Made by a program: the position numbers and the translations under genes. 10,009 bases of DNA. It comes from an uncultured Alphaproteobacteria bacterium. Lineage in GTDB: Bacteria > Pseudomonadota > Alphaproteobacteria > Caulobacterales > Caulobacteraceae. Where the stretch lies: NCBI GenBank assembly GCA_903928755.1, contig CAIYSH010000056.1, forward strand, positions 1-10,009, read 5' to 3'. Of the stretch, positions 1-6,109 are shown in pieces. Positions within the stretch are counted from its first letter, which is position 1; each line of letters opens with the position of its first letter. The notes below the pieces were generated by a model. That model made no database searches. It was not told where the DNA came from and saw only the letters and a program-made list of their open reading frames with translations.

Positions 1-2697
1 CGCGCCCGCGCCGAGGCCGCAGCCGCTGCCGCGGCTGTGAAGGCAGCAGCACCGCCGCCACCCCCCGCTGAACCGGCACCGGCCGTGGCCACGCCACCTG
101 TTGTCGCCGCACCAGCAACTCCGGCACCAGCAAGTGCGGCATCGGCAAGTCCGGCACCCGCCGCTCCGGCCGCACCCTCTGCGCCTGTCCAGGTCGCCCC
201 GCCGACCGCACCCCAGGCCCCTGCCGCAGAAACGCCCAGGACCGAAGCGCCCCGCGCCGCAGAACCGGCAAGGCCGATGGCAACAAGCCAGACCCGGACC
301 TATGAGCCCTCGCGCGAACGCCGCGACGACCGGCCCTCGACCACGACCTATCGACCGCCCCAGGGGGCCGAACGTCCCGCGGGTCGTTTTGAAAACACCA
401 ATTTCGGCCAGCGCGCGCCGCGACCTGATCAGGGCTTCAAGGATCGTCCCCCAGCAGACCGCGGCCCGGCCCGGCCCGGTGGCGACCGTCCCCAGGGAGA
501 TCGCGGACCCCGTCCTGCAGCCCCCGGCGGCGAGCCGGTTCGTTATTCCGCCCTGTCCCCACGCCCGGCACCCGGTCGTGATGGTGCGCGCCCTGGCGGA
601 CCCCGTCCCCCGCGCGCCGCGCCAAATGCACCGCCCGCCACGCCCGAAATCCAGCGCGCGACCCGGCAGGCTCCGCGCCCCGGTTCACTCAACATGGACC
701 GCCGGCCGGACGATGATGATGATACACGCCGCAAGGCGGCCAATGCCCCGGCCAACAAGGCCATCAGCCGGGTCAAGGGTGCCGTCCAGCGCCGTGAAGG
801 CCGCCTGACCATCCAGGCTGTAGCCGGTGATGACGAGGGTGCCGTCGAACGCATGCGCTCCCTGGCTTCGGTGCGCCGGGCCCGTGAACGTGAACGTGAA
901 AAGCGCAAGGGTGGCGGCCAGGAACAGGCCCGCGCTGCCCGTGAAGTGGTCATTCCCGACGTCATCACCGTGGCCGAACTGGCCAACCGGATGGCGACCC
1001 GTGGCGTTGAGATCATCAAGTTCCTGATGCGTCAGGGCGTGATGCTGAAGATCAATGACGTCATCGACAACGATACTGCCGAACTGGTGGCTACCGAATT
1101 CGGCCACACCGTCCGCCGCGTGTCTGAAGCTGACGTCGAAGAAGGCTTCATCGGGGCCGAGGATGTGGACGATCATCTGGAGGTCCGGCCTCCGGTCGTC
1201 GCCGTCATGGGCCACGTCGACCACGGCAAGACGTCACTGCTGGATGCCCTGCGCGCCACGGATGTCGCCGCCGGCGAGCACGGTGGCATTACCCAGCACA
1301 TCGGGGCCTATCAGGTGCGGATGCAGGACGGTCAGAAGATCACCTTCCTGGATACGCCCGGTCACGCGGCCTTCTCGGCCATGCGGGCCCGTGGCGCAGA
1401 CGTCACAGACATCGTGATCCTGGTAGTCGCGGCCGACGACGGAGTCATGCCCCAGACCATCGAAGCCATCCACCACGCCAAGGCGTCTGGGGCTCCGATC
1501 ATCGTGGCGATCAACAAGATCGACAAGCCGGGTGCAAATCCGACCCGGGTCGTCAACGAACTGCTGCAGCACGAGATCGTGGCCGAAAGCCTCGGCGGCG
1601 AAACCCAGATGATCCAGGTCTCCGCCCTTGAAAAGCTGGGCCTCGACGACCTGATCGAAGCCATCCTGCTGCAGGCCGAGGTCATGGACCTCAAGGCCAA
1701 CCCCGACCGCACGGCAGATGGTGTGGTGATCGAGGCCAAGCTGGATCGCGGACGCGGTGCGGTGGCCACGGTTCTGGTCAAGCGCGGCACCCTCAAGCGC
1801 GGCGACATTGTCGTAGCAGGTTCCAACTTCGGCCGGGTTCGCGCCCTGCTGAACGAGCGCGATGAACAACTGGATGCAGCCGGTCCCTCGGTGCCGGTGG
1901 AGATCCTGGGTCTGGACGGCACCCCCTCTCCGGGCGAAGCCTTCGCCGTGGTGGAAAATGATGCCCGGGCCCGGGAGCTCACCGCCTACCGGATCCGCGT
2001 GAAGCGCGAGAAGTCCGGTGCCCCGACAACGGGCGGCGTCACCATGGCCGACTTCATGGCCAAGCTGCAGGACAAGAAGATCTCGGAACTGCCGGTTATC
2101 ATCAAGGCCGATGTCCAGGGTTCCGCAGAAGCCATTGTCACGGCCCTGGACAAGCTGGGCACCGAAGAAGTGCGTGCGCGCATCATCCTGTCGGGTGCCG
2201 GCGCGATCAGCGAAAGCGACGTCATGCTGGCCAAGGGTGCCGGGTCTCCGGTCCTGGGCTTCAATGTCCGCGCCTCCAAGCAAGCCCGCGATCTGGCCGA
2301 GCGTGAAGGCGTGGAGATCCGCTATTACGCCATCATCTATGACCTGATCGACGACATCAAAGGCGTCATGTCGGGCATGCTGGCCCCCGAGCAGAGGGAA
2401 ACCTTCCTCGGCAACGCCCGGGTGCTCCAGGCCTTCGACATCACCAAGGTCGGCCGGGTCGCCGGTTGCCGGGTCACCGAAGGCGTCGTCCGCCGCGGCG
2501 CCCGCGTCCGGATCATCCGCAACGACATTGTCGTGCTCGAACTGGGGGTCCTCCAGACCCTCAAGCGCTTCAAGGACGAAGTGGCCGAGGTCGGCAATGG
2601 CGTGGAATGCGGCATGGCCTTCCAGGGCTTCCAGGACATCCAGGAAGGCGACGTCATCGAGTGCTTCACCCTCGAGGAAGTGGCCCGCAGCCTGTAG
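1..2697 (+). CDS. infB: Translation initiation factor IF-2 (5' end outside window)
   Basis: IF-2 is the cytoplasmic GTPase that brings formyl-Met-tRNA to the 30S subunit and promotes 50S joining. The reading frame is open from base 1, so the true start lies upstream; the GTG at 37 is internal. About 898 codons are visible. A disordered Ala/Pro then Arg/Gly-rich region covers about 1-720. An IF-2-associated segment follows at about 793-900 (RSLASVRR and a charged RERERE run), then the IF2_N domain at about 946-1140. The G domain carries GHVDHGKT at 1210-1233, DTPGH at 1351-1365, NKID at 1513-1524 and SAL at 1621-1629. Beta-barrel domain II, domain III (about 2077-2272) and the initiator-tRNA-binding C-terminal barrel complete it, ending at TAG 2695. 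All G motifs are intact. The long low-complexity N-terminus is typical of alphaproteobacterial IF-2. Identity is secure; only the N-terminus is missing. Confidence 0.98.
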   Translation, partial: RARAEAAAAAAAVKAAAPPPPPAEPAPAVATPPVVAAPATPAPASAASASPAPAAPAAPSAPVQVAPPTAPQAPAAETPRTEAPRAAEPARPMATSQTRTYEPSRERRDDRPSTTTYRPPQGAERPAGRFENTNFGQRAPRPDQGFKDRPPADRGPARPGGDRPQGDRGPRPAAPGGEPVRYSALSPRPAPGRDGARPGGPRPPRAAPNAPPATPEIQRATRQAPRPGSLNMDRRPDDDDDTRRKAANAPANKAISRVKGAVQRREGRLTIQAVAGDDEGAVERMRSLASVRRAREREREKRKGGGQEQARAAREVVIPDVITVAELANRMATRGVEIIKFLMRQGVMLKINDVIDNDTAELVATEFGHTVRRVSEADVEEGFIGAEDVDDHLEVRPPVVAVMGHVDHGKTSLLDALRATDVAAGEHGGITQHIGAYQVRMQDGQKITFLDTPGHAAFSAMRARGADVTDIVILVVAADDGVMPQTIEAIHHAKASGAPIIVAINKIDKPGANPTRVVNELLQHEIVAESLGGETQMIQVSALEKLGLDDLIEAILLQAEVMDLKANPDRTADGVVIEAKLDRGRGAVATVLVKRGTLKRGDIVVAGSNFGRVRALLNERDEQLDAAGPSVPVEILGLDGTPSPGEAFAVVENDARARELTAYRIRVKREKSGAPTTGGVTMADFMAKLQDKKISELPVIIKADVQGSAEAIVTALDKLGTEEVRARIILSGAGAISESDVMLAKGAGSPVLGFNVRASKQARDLAEREGVEIRYYAIIYDLIDDIKGVMSGMLAPEQRETFLGNARVLQAFDITKVGRVAGCRVTEGVVRRGARVRIIRNDIVVLELGVLQTLKRFKDEVAEVGNGVECGMAFQGFQDIQEGDVIECFTLEEVARSL
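110..169 (+). repeat. Degenerate 15-bp tandem repeat, four copies, inside infB
   Basis: Four 15-bp units lie head to tail at 110-124, 125-139, 140-154 and 155-169. Each begins CA and ends CGG; units two and three share GGCAAG/AGCAAG-type cores. The unit is a multiple of three, so the frame is kept, and the repeat encodes an Ala/Pro/Ser-rich stretch (APATP, APASA, ASASP, APAAP) in the disordered N-terminal region of IF-2. Such units can expand or contract between strains without breaking the protein; that last point is inference. Confidence 0.65.
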
Positions 2698-2704
2698 ATT
2701 CAGC

Positions 2705-2730
2705 GCCCGGATGTCTCAGGATGTCCGGGC
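2705..2730 (+). terminator. Weak stem-loop just after infB
   Basis: GCCCGGA at 2705-2711 is complementary to TCCGGGC at 2724-2730, giving a 7-bp GC-rich stem with a 12-nt loop, 7 nt past the infB stop codon. No T-run follows, so it is not a standard intrinsic terminator. It could act as a 3'-end stabiliser, assist a Rho-dependent end, or be chance in GC-rich DNA. Confidence 0.25.
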
Positions 2731-2775
2731 CGCCTGGGCTCTGAAATCGCCTCGCCGTCGCCACGATTTGGTGTC

Positions 2776-2781
2776 TATAAT
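2776..2781 (+). promoter_or_regulatory. Candidate -10 element for a leaderless transcript
   Basis: A perfect TATAAT stands at 2776-2781 in an otherwise GC-rich gap, and the ATG of the following gene begins at 2787. A start site 6-7 nt after the hexamer would fall on or next to the A of the ATG, giving an mRNA with essentially no leader. No convincing -35 box is seen near 2753-2759, and there is no Shine-Dalgarno sequence before the ATG, which agrees with a leaderless start. The match is one hexamer, so confidence is modest. Confidence 0.35.
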
Positions 2782-2786
2782 CGGTT

Positions 2787-3290
2787 ATGCGCCGACTCCT
2801 GATCCTTGCCCTGACCCTGACGCTGGCCGCCTGCGCGACCGCCCAGAAACTGACCGCCGCCAATGACGTCCACGCCCTGCTGGTGGCGATCCGGGACAAT
2901 GACTCTGCGGCCTTCGATGCCCATGTGGACCGTGACGCCCTGAAGAAAGAGATCGCCGCACGACTGGCCGAACAGGGTCAGAAGGCCGCGCCGAACTCCC
3001 TGAGCGCCCTCACGGCGATCCTGGCCCCGAAACTGGCCGACCTGGCCAGTGAAACCCTGATCCAGCCCAAGGTTTTCCGCATGGTGGCCGAATACTATGG
3101 TTACAGCGGCAGCCAGCCCATCCCGAACACCCTGGTCATTGCCAGGACCATGAAGCCCCTGCCGGACGGTCGCGTCTGCGCCACCGCCAGGAAGGACGGC
3201 TCCTGCATGCTGGTCTTCACCCAGACCAACGGCGTCTGGCGTCTGTCCTCCTTCGAGGGCGACATTTCCATGCTGCGCATCAAGCTCTGA
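2787..3290 (+). CDS. Small predicted lipoprotein, DUF2939-like
   Basis: A 167-residue protein with a signal peptide: two arginines, a hydrophobic run to about residue 13, then the lipobox LAAC with Cys16 as the lipidation site. Ala follows the cysteine rather than Asp, which in E. coli rules favours the outer membrane. The mature part has a helical segment with AIRDNDSAAFDAHVDRDALK (about 34-53) and an acidic/Ala-rich stretch to about 105, a layout that reminds me of the DUF2939 family, whose function is unknown. The end (about 128-160) looks like beta strands with FTQTNGVWRL; Cys131 and Cys140 could form a disulfide outside the cytoplasm. The ATG has no Shine-Dalgarno sequence but a TATAAT 5 nt upstream. 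It sits between infB and a hydrolase gene and is not part of the usual translation cluster. The lipoprotein call is firm; the family call is from memory and moderate. Confidence 0.8.
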   Translation: MRRLLILALTLTLAACATAQKLTAANDVHALLVAIRDNDSAAFDAHVDRDALKKEIAARLAEQGQKAAPNSLSALTAILAPKLADLASETLIQPKVFRMVAEYYGYSGSQPIPNTLVIARTMKPLPDGRVCATARKDGSCMLVFTQTNGVWRLSSFEGDISMLRIKL

Positions 3291-3297
3291 TCTGGTC

Positions 3298-3325
3298 TAG
3301 TTCCCCTGGACACCCTGGGGGACTG
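3298..3325 (+). promoter_or_regulatory. Hairpin that buries the Shine-Dalgarno of the hydrolase gene
   Basis: TAGTTCCCC at 3298-3306 pairs with GGGGGACTG at 3317-3325, giving nine pairs including two G-T (G-U) pairs and a 10-nt loop. The right arm contains GGGGGA (3317-3322), the Shine-Dalgarno sequence for the ATG at 3329. When folded, the ribosome site would be closed. No T-run follows, so a terminator role is less likely. Folding in the cell is inference. Confidence 0.35.
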
Positions 3326-3328
3326 CAG

Positions 3329-4120
3329 ATGGGCTATGAAGCGGCGCTGGCCAATTACGAGAAGGCGGACTTCACCGATGGTCCCTGGACCCGGCCAGTC
3401 TATCGACGCGGTTCGGGCCCTGCCGTCATCATCATCCATGAAATTCCGGGCCTGCATCCCCTGGTTATCGACTTCGCCGACCGGGTGGCCGCCCAGGGCA
3501 TGACCGTCTTCCTGCCCAGCCTGTTCGGTGAGCCCGGCAGGCCGGTGACCAATGGCTATGCCATCGCCTCCATGTTCAACGCCATCTGCATCCGGCGGGA
3601 GTTCAATGTCTGGAAGACCGGCAAGTCCAGCCCGATTGTCGAATGGCTGCGCGCCCTGGCCCGCAAGGCCCACGCCGAGTGCGGCGGCAAGGGGGTCGGT
3701 GCGGTGGGCATGTGCTTTACCGGCGGCTTTGCCCTGGCCATGATGACCGAGCCCAGCGTTGTGGCGCCAGTCCTGTCCCAACCCTCCATGCCCATGGCGG
3801 CGGGTTCCGCCCTGCGCGCTGCCGGGATTGATGCCTCGCCGGAAGAGATCGCCTGCGCCAAGCTGAGATTTTCGGAAGAGGACCTGTCCATGATCGGCCT
3901 GCGCTTCAAGTCCGACGCCCTGGTCCCAGACGCCAGGTTCGACACGTATAAACGTGAATTCGGTGATAAATTCGAGGCCATCGAGCTCGAGGACGAAGAC
4001 GCCAGACCGTCAGAGCGACCGCCCCACTCGGTGCTGACAGTCCACCTGGCGCAGGACGGACCGTCCAAGGCGGCGGAGCAAAGGGTCATCGCGTTTTTCA
4101 AGGAACGCACCGGTGCCTGA
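3329..4120 (+). CDS. Dienelactone hydrolase family protein (alpha/beta hydrolase)
   Basis: A 263-residue cytoplasmic alpha/beta hydrolase; no signal peptide. The family's model enzyme opens dienelactone in chloroaromatic breakdown using a Cys-Asp-His triad, but many relatives act on other esters or lactones, so the substrate here is unknown. Visible marks: strand plus HEIPGL at 37-42, where Glu38 matches the conserved Glu next to the active site; the nucleophile elbow GMCFTGG at 127-133 with Cys129; LRFKSDALVP at 191-200 with Asp196 the likely acid; and PPHSVLTVHL at 231-240 with His233 the likely base. The protein is slightly longer than the classic enzyme (about 235), the extra length lying around 155-185. 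The ATG at 3329 has a strong GGGGGA six bases upstream. It follows the lipoprotein gene by 38 bp. No aromatic-degradation genes are nearby, which argues against assigning that pathway. Confidence 0.88.
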   Translation: MGYEAALANYEKADFTDGPWTRPVYRRGSGPAVIIIHEIPGLHPLVIDFADRVAAQGMTVFLPSLFGEPGRPVTNGYAIASMFNAICIRREFNVWKTGKSSPIVEWLRALARKAHAECGGKGVGAVGMCFTGGFALAMMTEPSVVAPVLSQPSMPMAAGSALRAAGIDASPEEIACAKLRFSEEDLSMIGLRFKSDALVPDARFDTYKREFGDKFEAIELEDEDARPSERPPHSVLTVHLAQDGPSKAAEQRVIAFFKERTGA

Positions 4121-4179
4121 GGACAGGACGGGGTTTTTCCTTTCCCTTTCGCTTCCAGCACTCTAGAAGCCCGCCCTTC

Positions 4180-4209
4180 CCTGATCCGGCGTCCGATCCG
4201 TGGGTCAGG
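4180..4209 (+). other. Stem-loop in the leader just upstream of rbfA
   Basis: CCTGATCC at 4180-4187 pairs with GGGTCAGG at 4202-4209 (8 bp, one G-T pair, 14-nt loop), ending 19 nt before the rbfA start codon. The same 108-bp gap holds CTAGAA at 4163-4168, a partial match to the Caulobacter-type -10 consensus, but no good -35. Whether the hairpin forms or matters is unknown. Confidence 0.22.
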
Positions 4210-4228
4210 TCTAACAGAGCGAGCCCAA

Positions 4229-4648
4229 ATGAAACCCGCAGCGCGCCGCACCCCCGGCCCTTCCCAACGGCAATTGCGCGCCGGGGAACTCATCCGCCAC
4301 GCCCTGGTGGAGGTCCTCCGGACAGAAGACATCAATGACGAGGCCCTGAACGGCGTCTCGGTGACCCTCACCGAAGTGCGGATGGGCAAGGACCTCCGCC
4401 ACGCCCGCTGCTTCATCGAACCCCTCGGGGGCAGTGACGCCCTGACCGTGGTCAAGGCCCTGAACCGGCACAGCAAGTTCCTGCGCGGCCTCCTGGGGCG
4501 GTCCATCGACATGAAGTTCACCCCCGAGCTGAACTTCGTGCATGATGAGAGCTTCAACGAGGCGACCCGGATGGAGGCCCTGTTTGCAGACCCCAGGGTG
4601 GCCCGCGATCTGGGCAAGTCGCCGGCCGACGACGCGGACCAGGCCTGA
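4229..4648 (+). CDS. rbfA: Ribosome-binding factor A
   Basis: RbfA (139 residues) is a small KH-fold protein that binds the immature 30S subunit and helps 16S rRNA 5'-end maturation, notably at low temperature. After a basic N-terminal tail it shows the family pattern: RAGELIRHALVEVLR at about 17-31, a strand-turn with VSVTLTEVRMGKDLRHARCF at about 43-62 (the conserved V..V.ms.DL..A motif), and a C-terminal helix region with the final strand FTPELNFVHDES at about 97-108. Length is normal for the family. The ATG is preceded by a weak purine stretch (GAGCGAG). It starts a tight run: only two bases separate its TGA from the truB ATG. In many bacteria it follows infB directly; here two unrelated genes lie between them. 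The call is firm. Confidence 0.96.
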   Translation: MKPAARRTPGPSQRQLRAGELIRHALVEVLRTEDINDEALNGVSVTLTEVRMGKDLRHARCFIEPLGGSDALTVVKALNRHSKFLRGLLGRSIDMKFTPELNFVHDESFNEATRMEALFADPRVARDLGKSPADDADQA

Positions 4649-4650
4649 GC

Positions 4651-5595
4651 ATGGCCCGCAGGAAAAAAGGCGATCCGGTCTCGGGCTGGATCTGCCTGGA
4701 CAAGACCTACGACATGACCTCTACCCAGGCGGTCAGTAAACTTCGCTGGATGTATAATGCCCAGAAGGCCGGCCATGCTGGAACCCTGGATCCCCTGGCG
4801 ACCGGAATCCTGCCCATCGCCCTCGGAGAAGCCACCAAGACCGTCCCCTTCATGATGGACGCCGACAAGACCTATCGGTTCAGCATCAGCTGGGGCCGCA
4901 CCACGGCGACCTATGACCGCGAAGGCGAAACCCTCGACGCCTCTGATATCCGGCCCGGCCGCGATGCCATCGAAGCTGCACTGCCGCAGTTCGTCGGGAA
5001 CATCTCGCAGGTGCCACCCGCCTTTTCTGCCATCAAGGTGGACGGCGAGCGGGCCTATGACCTGGCCAGATCCGGGCAGGAGGTCGTGCTGGCAGCCCGT
5101 CCGGTTACCATTCATGCGGCCCGGATCATCGACATTCCCGATGCTGACCAGCTCGACCTGGAAATCGACTGCGGCAAAGGTGTCTATGTCCGCGGCCTGG
5201 TCCGTGACCTGGCCCTGGCGCTCGGTGCCTGCGGTCATGTGAGCGCCCTGCGGCGCACACGGGTGGGGCCGTTTACCGAAGATCGCGCGATAACACTGGA
5301 AATGCTTGAGGATTTACGCCATAAGCCCGGCTGGTTGGAGGCCCTGCTTCCGGTTGAGACCGCCCTGGACGACATCCCGGAGCTGGCCGTGACCGCTGAA
5401 GATGCCTTCCGGCTCAAGCAGGGACGGCCCATCGTTCTCGTTCCCCGACAGGTAGAAACCCTGGCCTCCCGGCTCAAACCCGGGACCCGAACGGTTTCCG
5501 CCCTGGCGGACGGACGGATCGTGGCGCTCTGCGAGATGCGCATGGGTCGGCTCGAACCCACGCGGGTCTTTCACATTGAAAGAGCGGAGACCTGA
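4651..5595 (+). CDS. truB: tRNA pseudouridine(55) synthase TruB
   Basis: TruB (314 residues) converts U55 in the T-loop of most tRNAs to pseudouridine and also helps tRNA folding. The catalytic motif GHAGTLDPLATG spans 41-52, with Asp47 matching the nucleophile (E. coli Asp48). Tyr75 in KTYRF matches the stacking Tyr76, Asp89 matches Asp90, and Arg181 in KGVYVRGLVRDLA matches Arg181, so the Asp-Arg network is intact. The usual TDT before that Asp reads TAT here (Ala86), a mild variant. A C-terminal TruB/PUA-like segment from about 235 includes RLKQGRPI and ends FHIERAET. It begins 2 nt after rbfA stops (TGAGCATG) with little Shine-Dalgarno signal, so translational coupling to rbfA is likely. 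rpsO follows 3 nt after its stop. Confidence 0.97.
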   Translation: MARRKKGDPVSGWICLDKTYDMTSTQAVSKLRWMYNAQKAGHAGTLDPLATGILPIALGEATKTVPFMMDADKTYRFSISWGRTTATYDREGETLDASDIRPGRDAIEAALPQFVGNISQVPPAFSAIKVDGERAYDLARSGQEVVLAARPVTIHAARIIDIPDADQLDLEIDCGKGVYVRGLVRDLALALGACGHVSALRRTRVGPFTEDRAITLEMLEDLRHKPGWLEALLPVETALDDIPELAVTAEDAFRLKQGRPIVLVPRQVETLASRLKPGTRTVSALADGRIVALCEMRMGRLEPTRVFHIERAET

Positions 5596-5598
5596 ACG

Positions 5599-5868
5599 AT
5601 GTCGATAACGCTTGAGCGTAAAGCTGAACTCATCAAGACCCACGCCCGCAGCGAGGGTGACACAGGCAGCGCCGAGGTCCAGGTAGCAATCCTTTCGGAA
5701 CGCATCGCCAACCTGACCGAACACTTCAAGACCCACAAGAAGGACAACCACTCACGTCGTGGCCTTCTGAAACTGGTGTCCCAGCGCCGTTCGCTGCTGG
5801 ACCACCTGAAGAAGACCGATGACGGCCGTTATCTGGCCCTGATCGGAACCCTGGGCCTGCGTCGCTAG
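5599..5868 (+). CDS. rpsO: 30S ribosomal protein S15
   Basis: S15 (89 residues) is a primary 16S rRNA-binding protein that nucleates assembly of the central domain of the 30S subunit. The whole family pattern is present: DTGSAEVQVAIL at 21-32, HFKTHKKDNHSRRGLL at 42-57 with the rRNA-binding HKKD.HSRRGL core, LVSQRRSLLDHLKK at 59-72, and the end LIGTLGLRR. Length is exactly that of bacterial S15. GGAGA at 5586-5590, inside the end of truB, is a good Shine-Dalgarno 8 nt before the ATG. A GC-rich hairpin follows the stop codon. In E. coli, S15 represses its own mRNA through a pseudoknot over the start; here the start lies only 3 nt from truB, so an equivalent would have to lie in truB sequence, and I see no clear one. 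Confidence 0.98.
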   Translation: MSITLERKAELIKTHARSEGDTGSAEVQVAILSERIANLTEHFKTHKKDNHSRRGLLKLVSQRRSLLDHLKKTDDGRYLALIGTLGLRR

Positions 5869-5874
5869 ACCCTT

Positions 5875-5896
5875 GAGGCCCCCAGCCGGGGGCTTC
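5875..5896 (+). terminator. GC-rich hairpin after rpsO (terminator or processing signal)
   Basis: GAGGCCCCC at 5875-5883 pairs with GGGGGCTTC at 5888-5896 around the loop AGCC: nine pairs, one of them G-T. It starts 6 nt after the rpsO stop. No T-run follows, so termination is probably partial and some transcripts may read on into pnp. CTTGAGGCC (5872-5880) can also pair with GGCCTGAAG (5901-5909) with one mismatch, a competing fold that would open the base of this hairpin. Confidence 0.6.
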
Positions 5897-5918
5897 GGAC
5901 GGCCTGAAGACCTATATA
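5894..5918 (+). promoter_or_regulatory. Candidate pnp promoter
   Basis: CCTATATA at 5911-5918 matches 6 of 8 positions of the Caulobacter-type -10 consensus GCTANAWC. TTCGGAC at 5894-5900 is a poor -35, but the 10-bp spacer is within the 10-14 bp used by that promoter class. The start site would fall around 5924-5926, at the first stem of the structured leader. E. coli also has a pnp promoter between rpsO and pnp. Confidence 0.35.
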
Positions 5919-5922
5919 CGTT

Positions 5923-6109
5923 GCTGCCCCTGAGACAGGTCGGGGGAAACGGAGCGACGGCACGGCAGCCTTCTGATGGTGCGCCGTTCTACACGCCGAG
6001 GGTTCGAAAACATCCTCACCATCCCCTGTCAGTCTGGAGAGGATTTCGGAAGTCCGAGCCCTGTCCGCCCCCGTCGGGAATACGCCCGCGGGACGAGAAA
6101 GAAGAGAAC
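5923..6109 (+). promoter_or_regulatory. Structured pnp 5' leader
   Basis: About 187 nt of untranslated leader with several complementary segments. Outer stem GCTGCC 5923-5928 with GGCAGC 5964-5969 can enclose hairpin CCTG-AGA-CAGG (5929-5939) and a short TCG/CGA hairpin (5940-5942 with 5955-5957), a possible three-way junction. Further on, ATCCTC 6012-6017 can pair either upstream with GAGGGT 5998-6003 or downstream with GAGGAT 6039-6044, but not both. The last 12 nt before the ATG are A-rich and look unpaired, leaving AGAAGAG free as ribosome site. In E. coli, PNPase represses itself after RNase III cuts the pnp leader; a similar role is inferred, not shown. I do not recognise a named riboswitch class. 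Confidence 0.45.

Noticed and set aside
1234..2283. Minus-strand open frame of 349 codons opposite infB
   Set aside because: Shadow of the infB coding pattern; His/Gly/Asp-rich composition typical of antisense frames and no recognisable domain.
4116..4138. Possible terminator after the hydrolase gene (small hairpin then five Ts)
   Set aside because: The stem is only 4 bp and is separated from the T-run by 6 nt, too weak to call.
3556..5238. Minus-strand open frame of 560 codons across the hydrolase, rbfA and truB
   Set aside because: It lies antisense to three well-recognised genes, has no family motif and no plausible start signal. Long antisense frames are expected in GC-rich DNA with strong third-position bias.
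5930..5935. CTGAGA, as in the TPP riboswitch core
   Set aside because: The other conserved TPP segments are missing and pnp is not a thiamine gene; the hexamer is better explained as part of the CCTG-AGA-CAGG hairpin.
6001..6007. GGTTCGA followed by CACCA, resembling the 3' part of a tRNA
   Set aside because: The flanking bases do not form the 5-bp T-arm, and no acceptor, D-arm or anticodon arm can be drawn.
5873..6109. A 79-residue N-terminal extension of PNPase in the same frame
   Set aside because: It would run through the rpsO hairpin, the candidate promoter and the leader, and it is unlike any PNPase; MFDIKRKTIEW at 6110 is the normal start with a good ribosome site.
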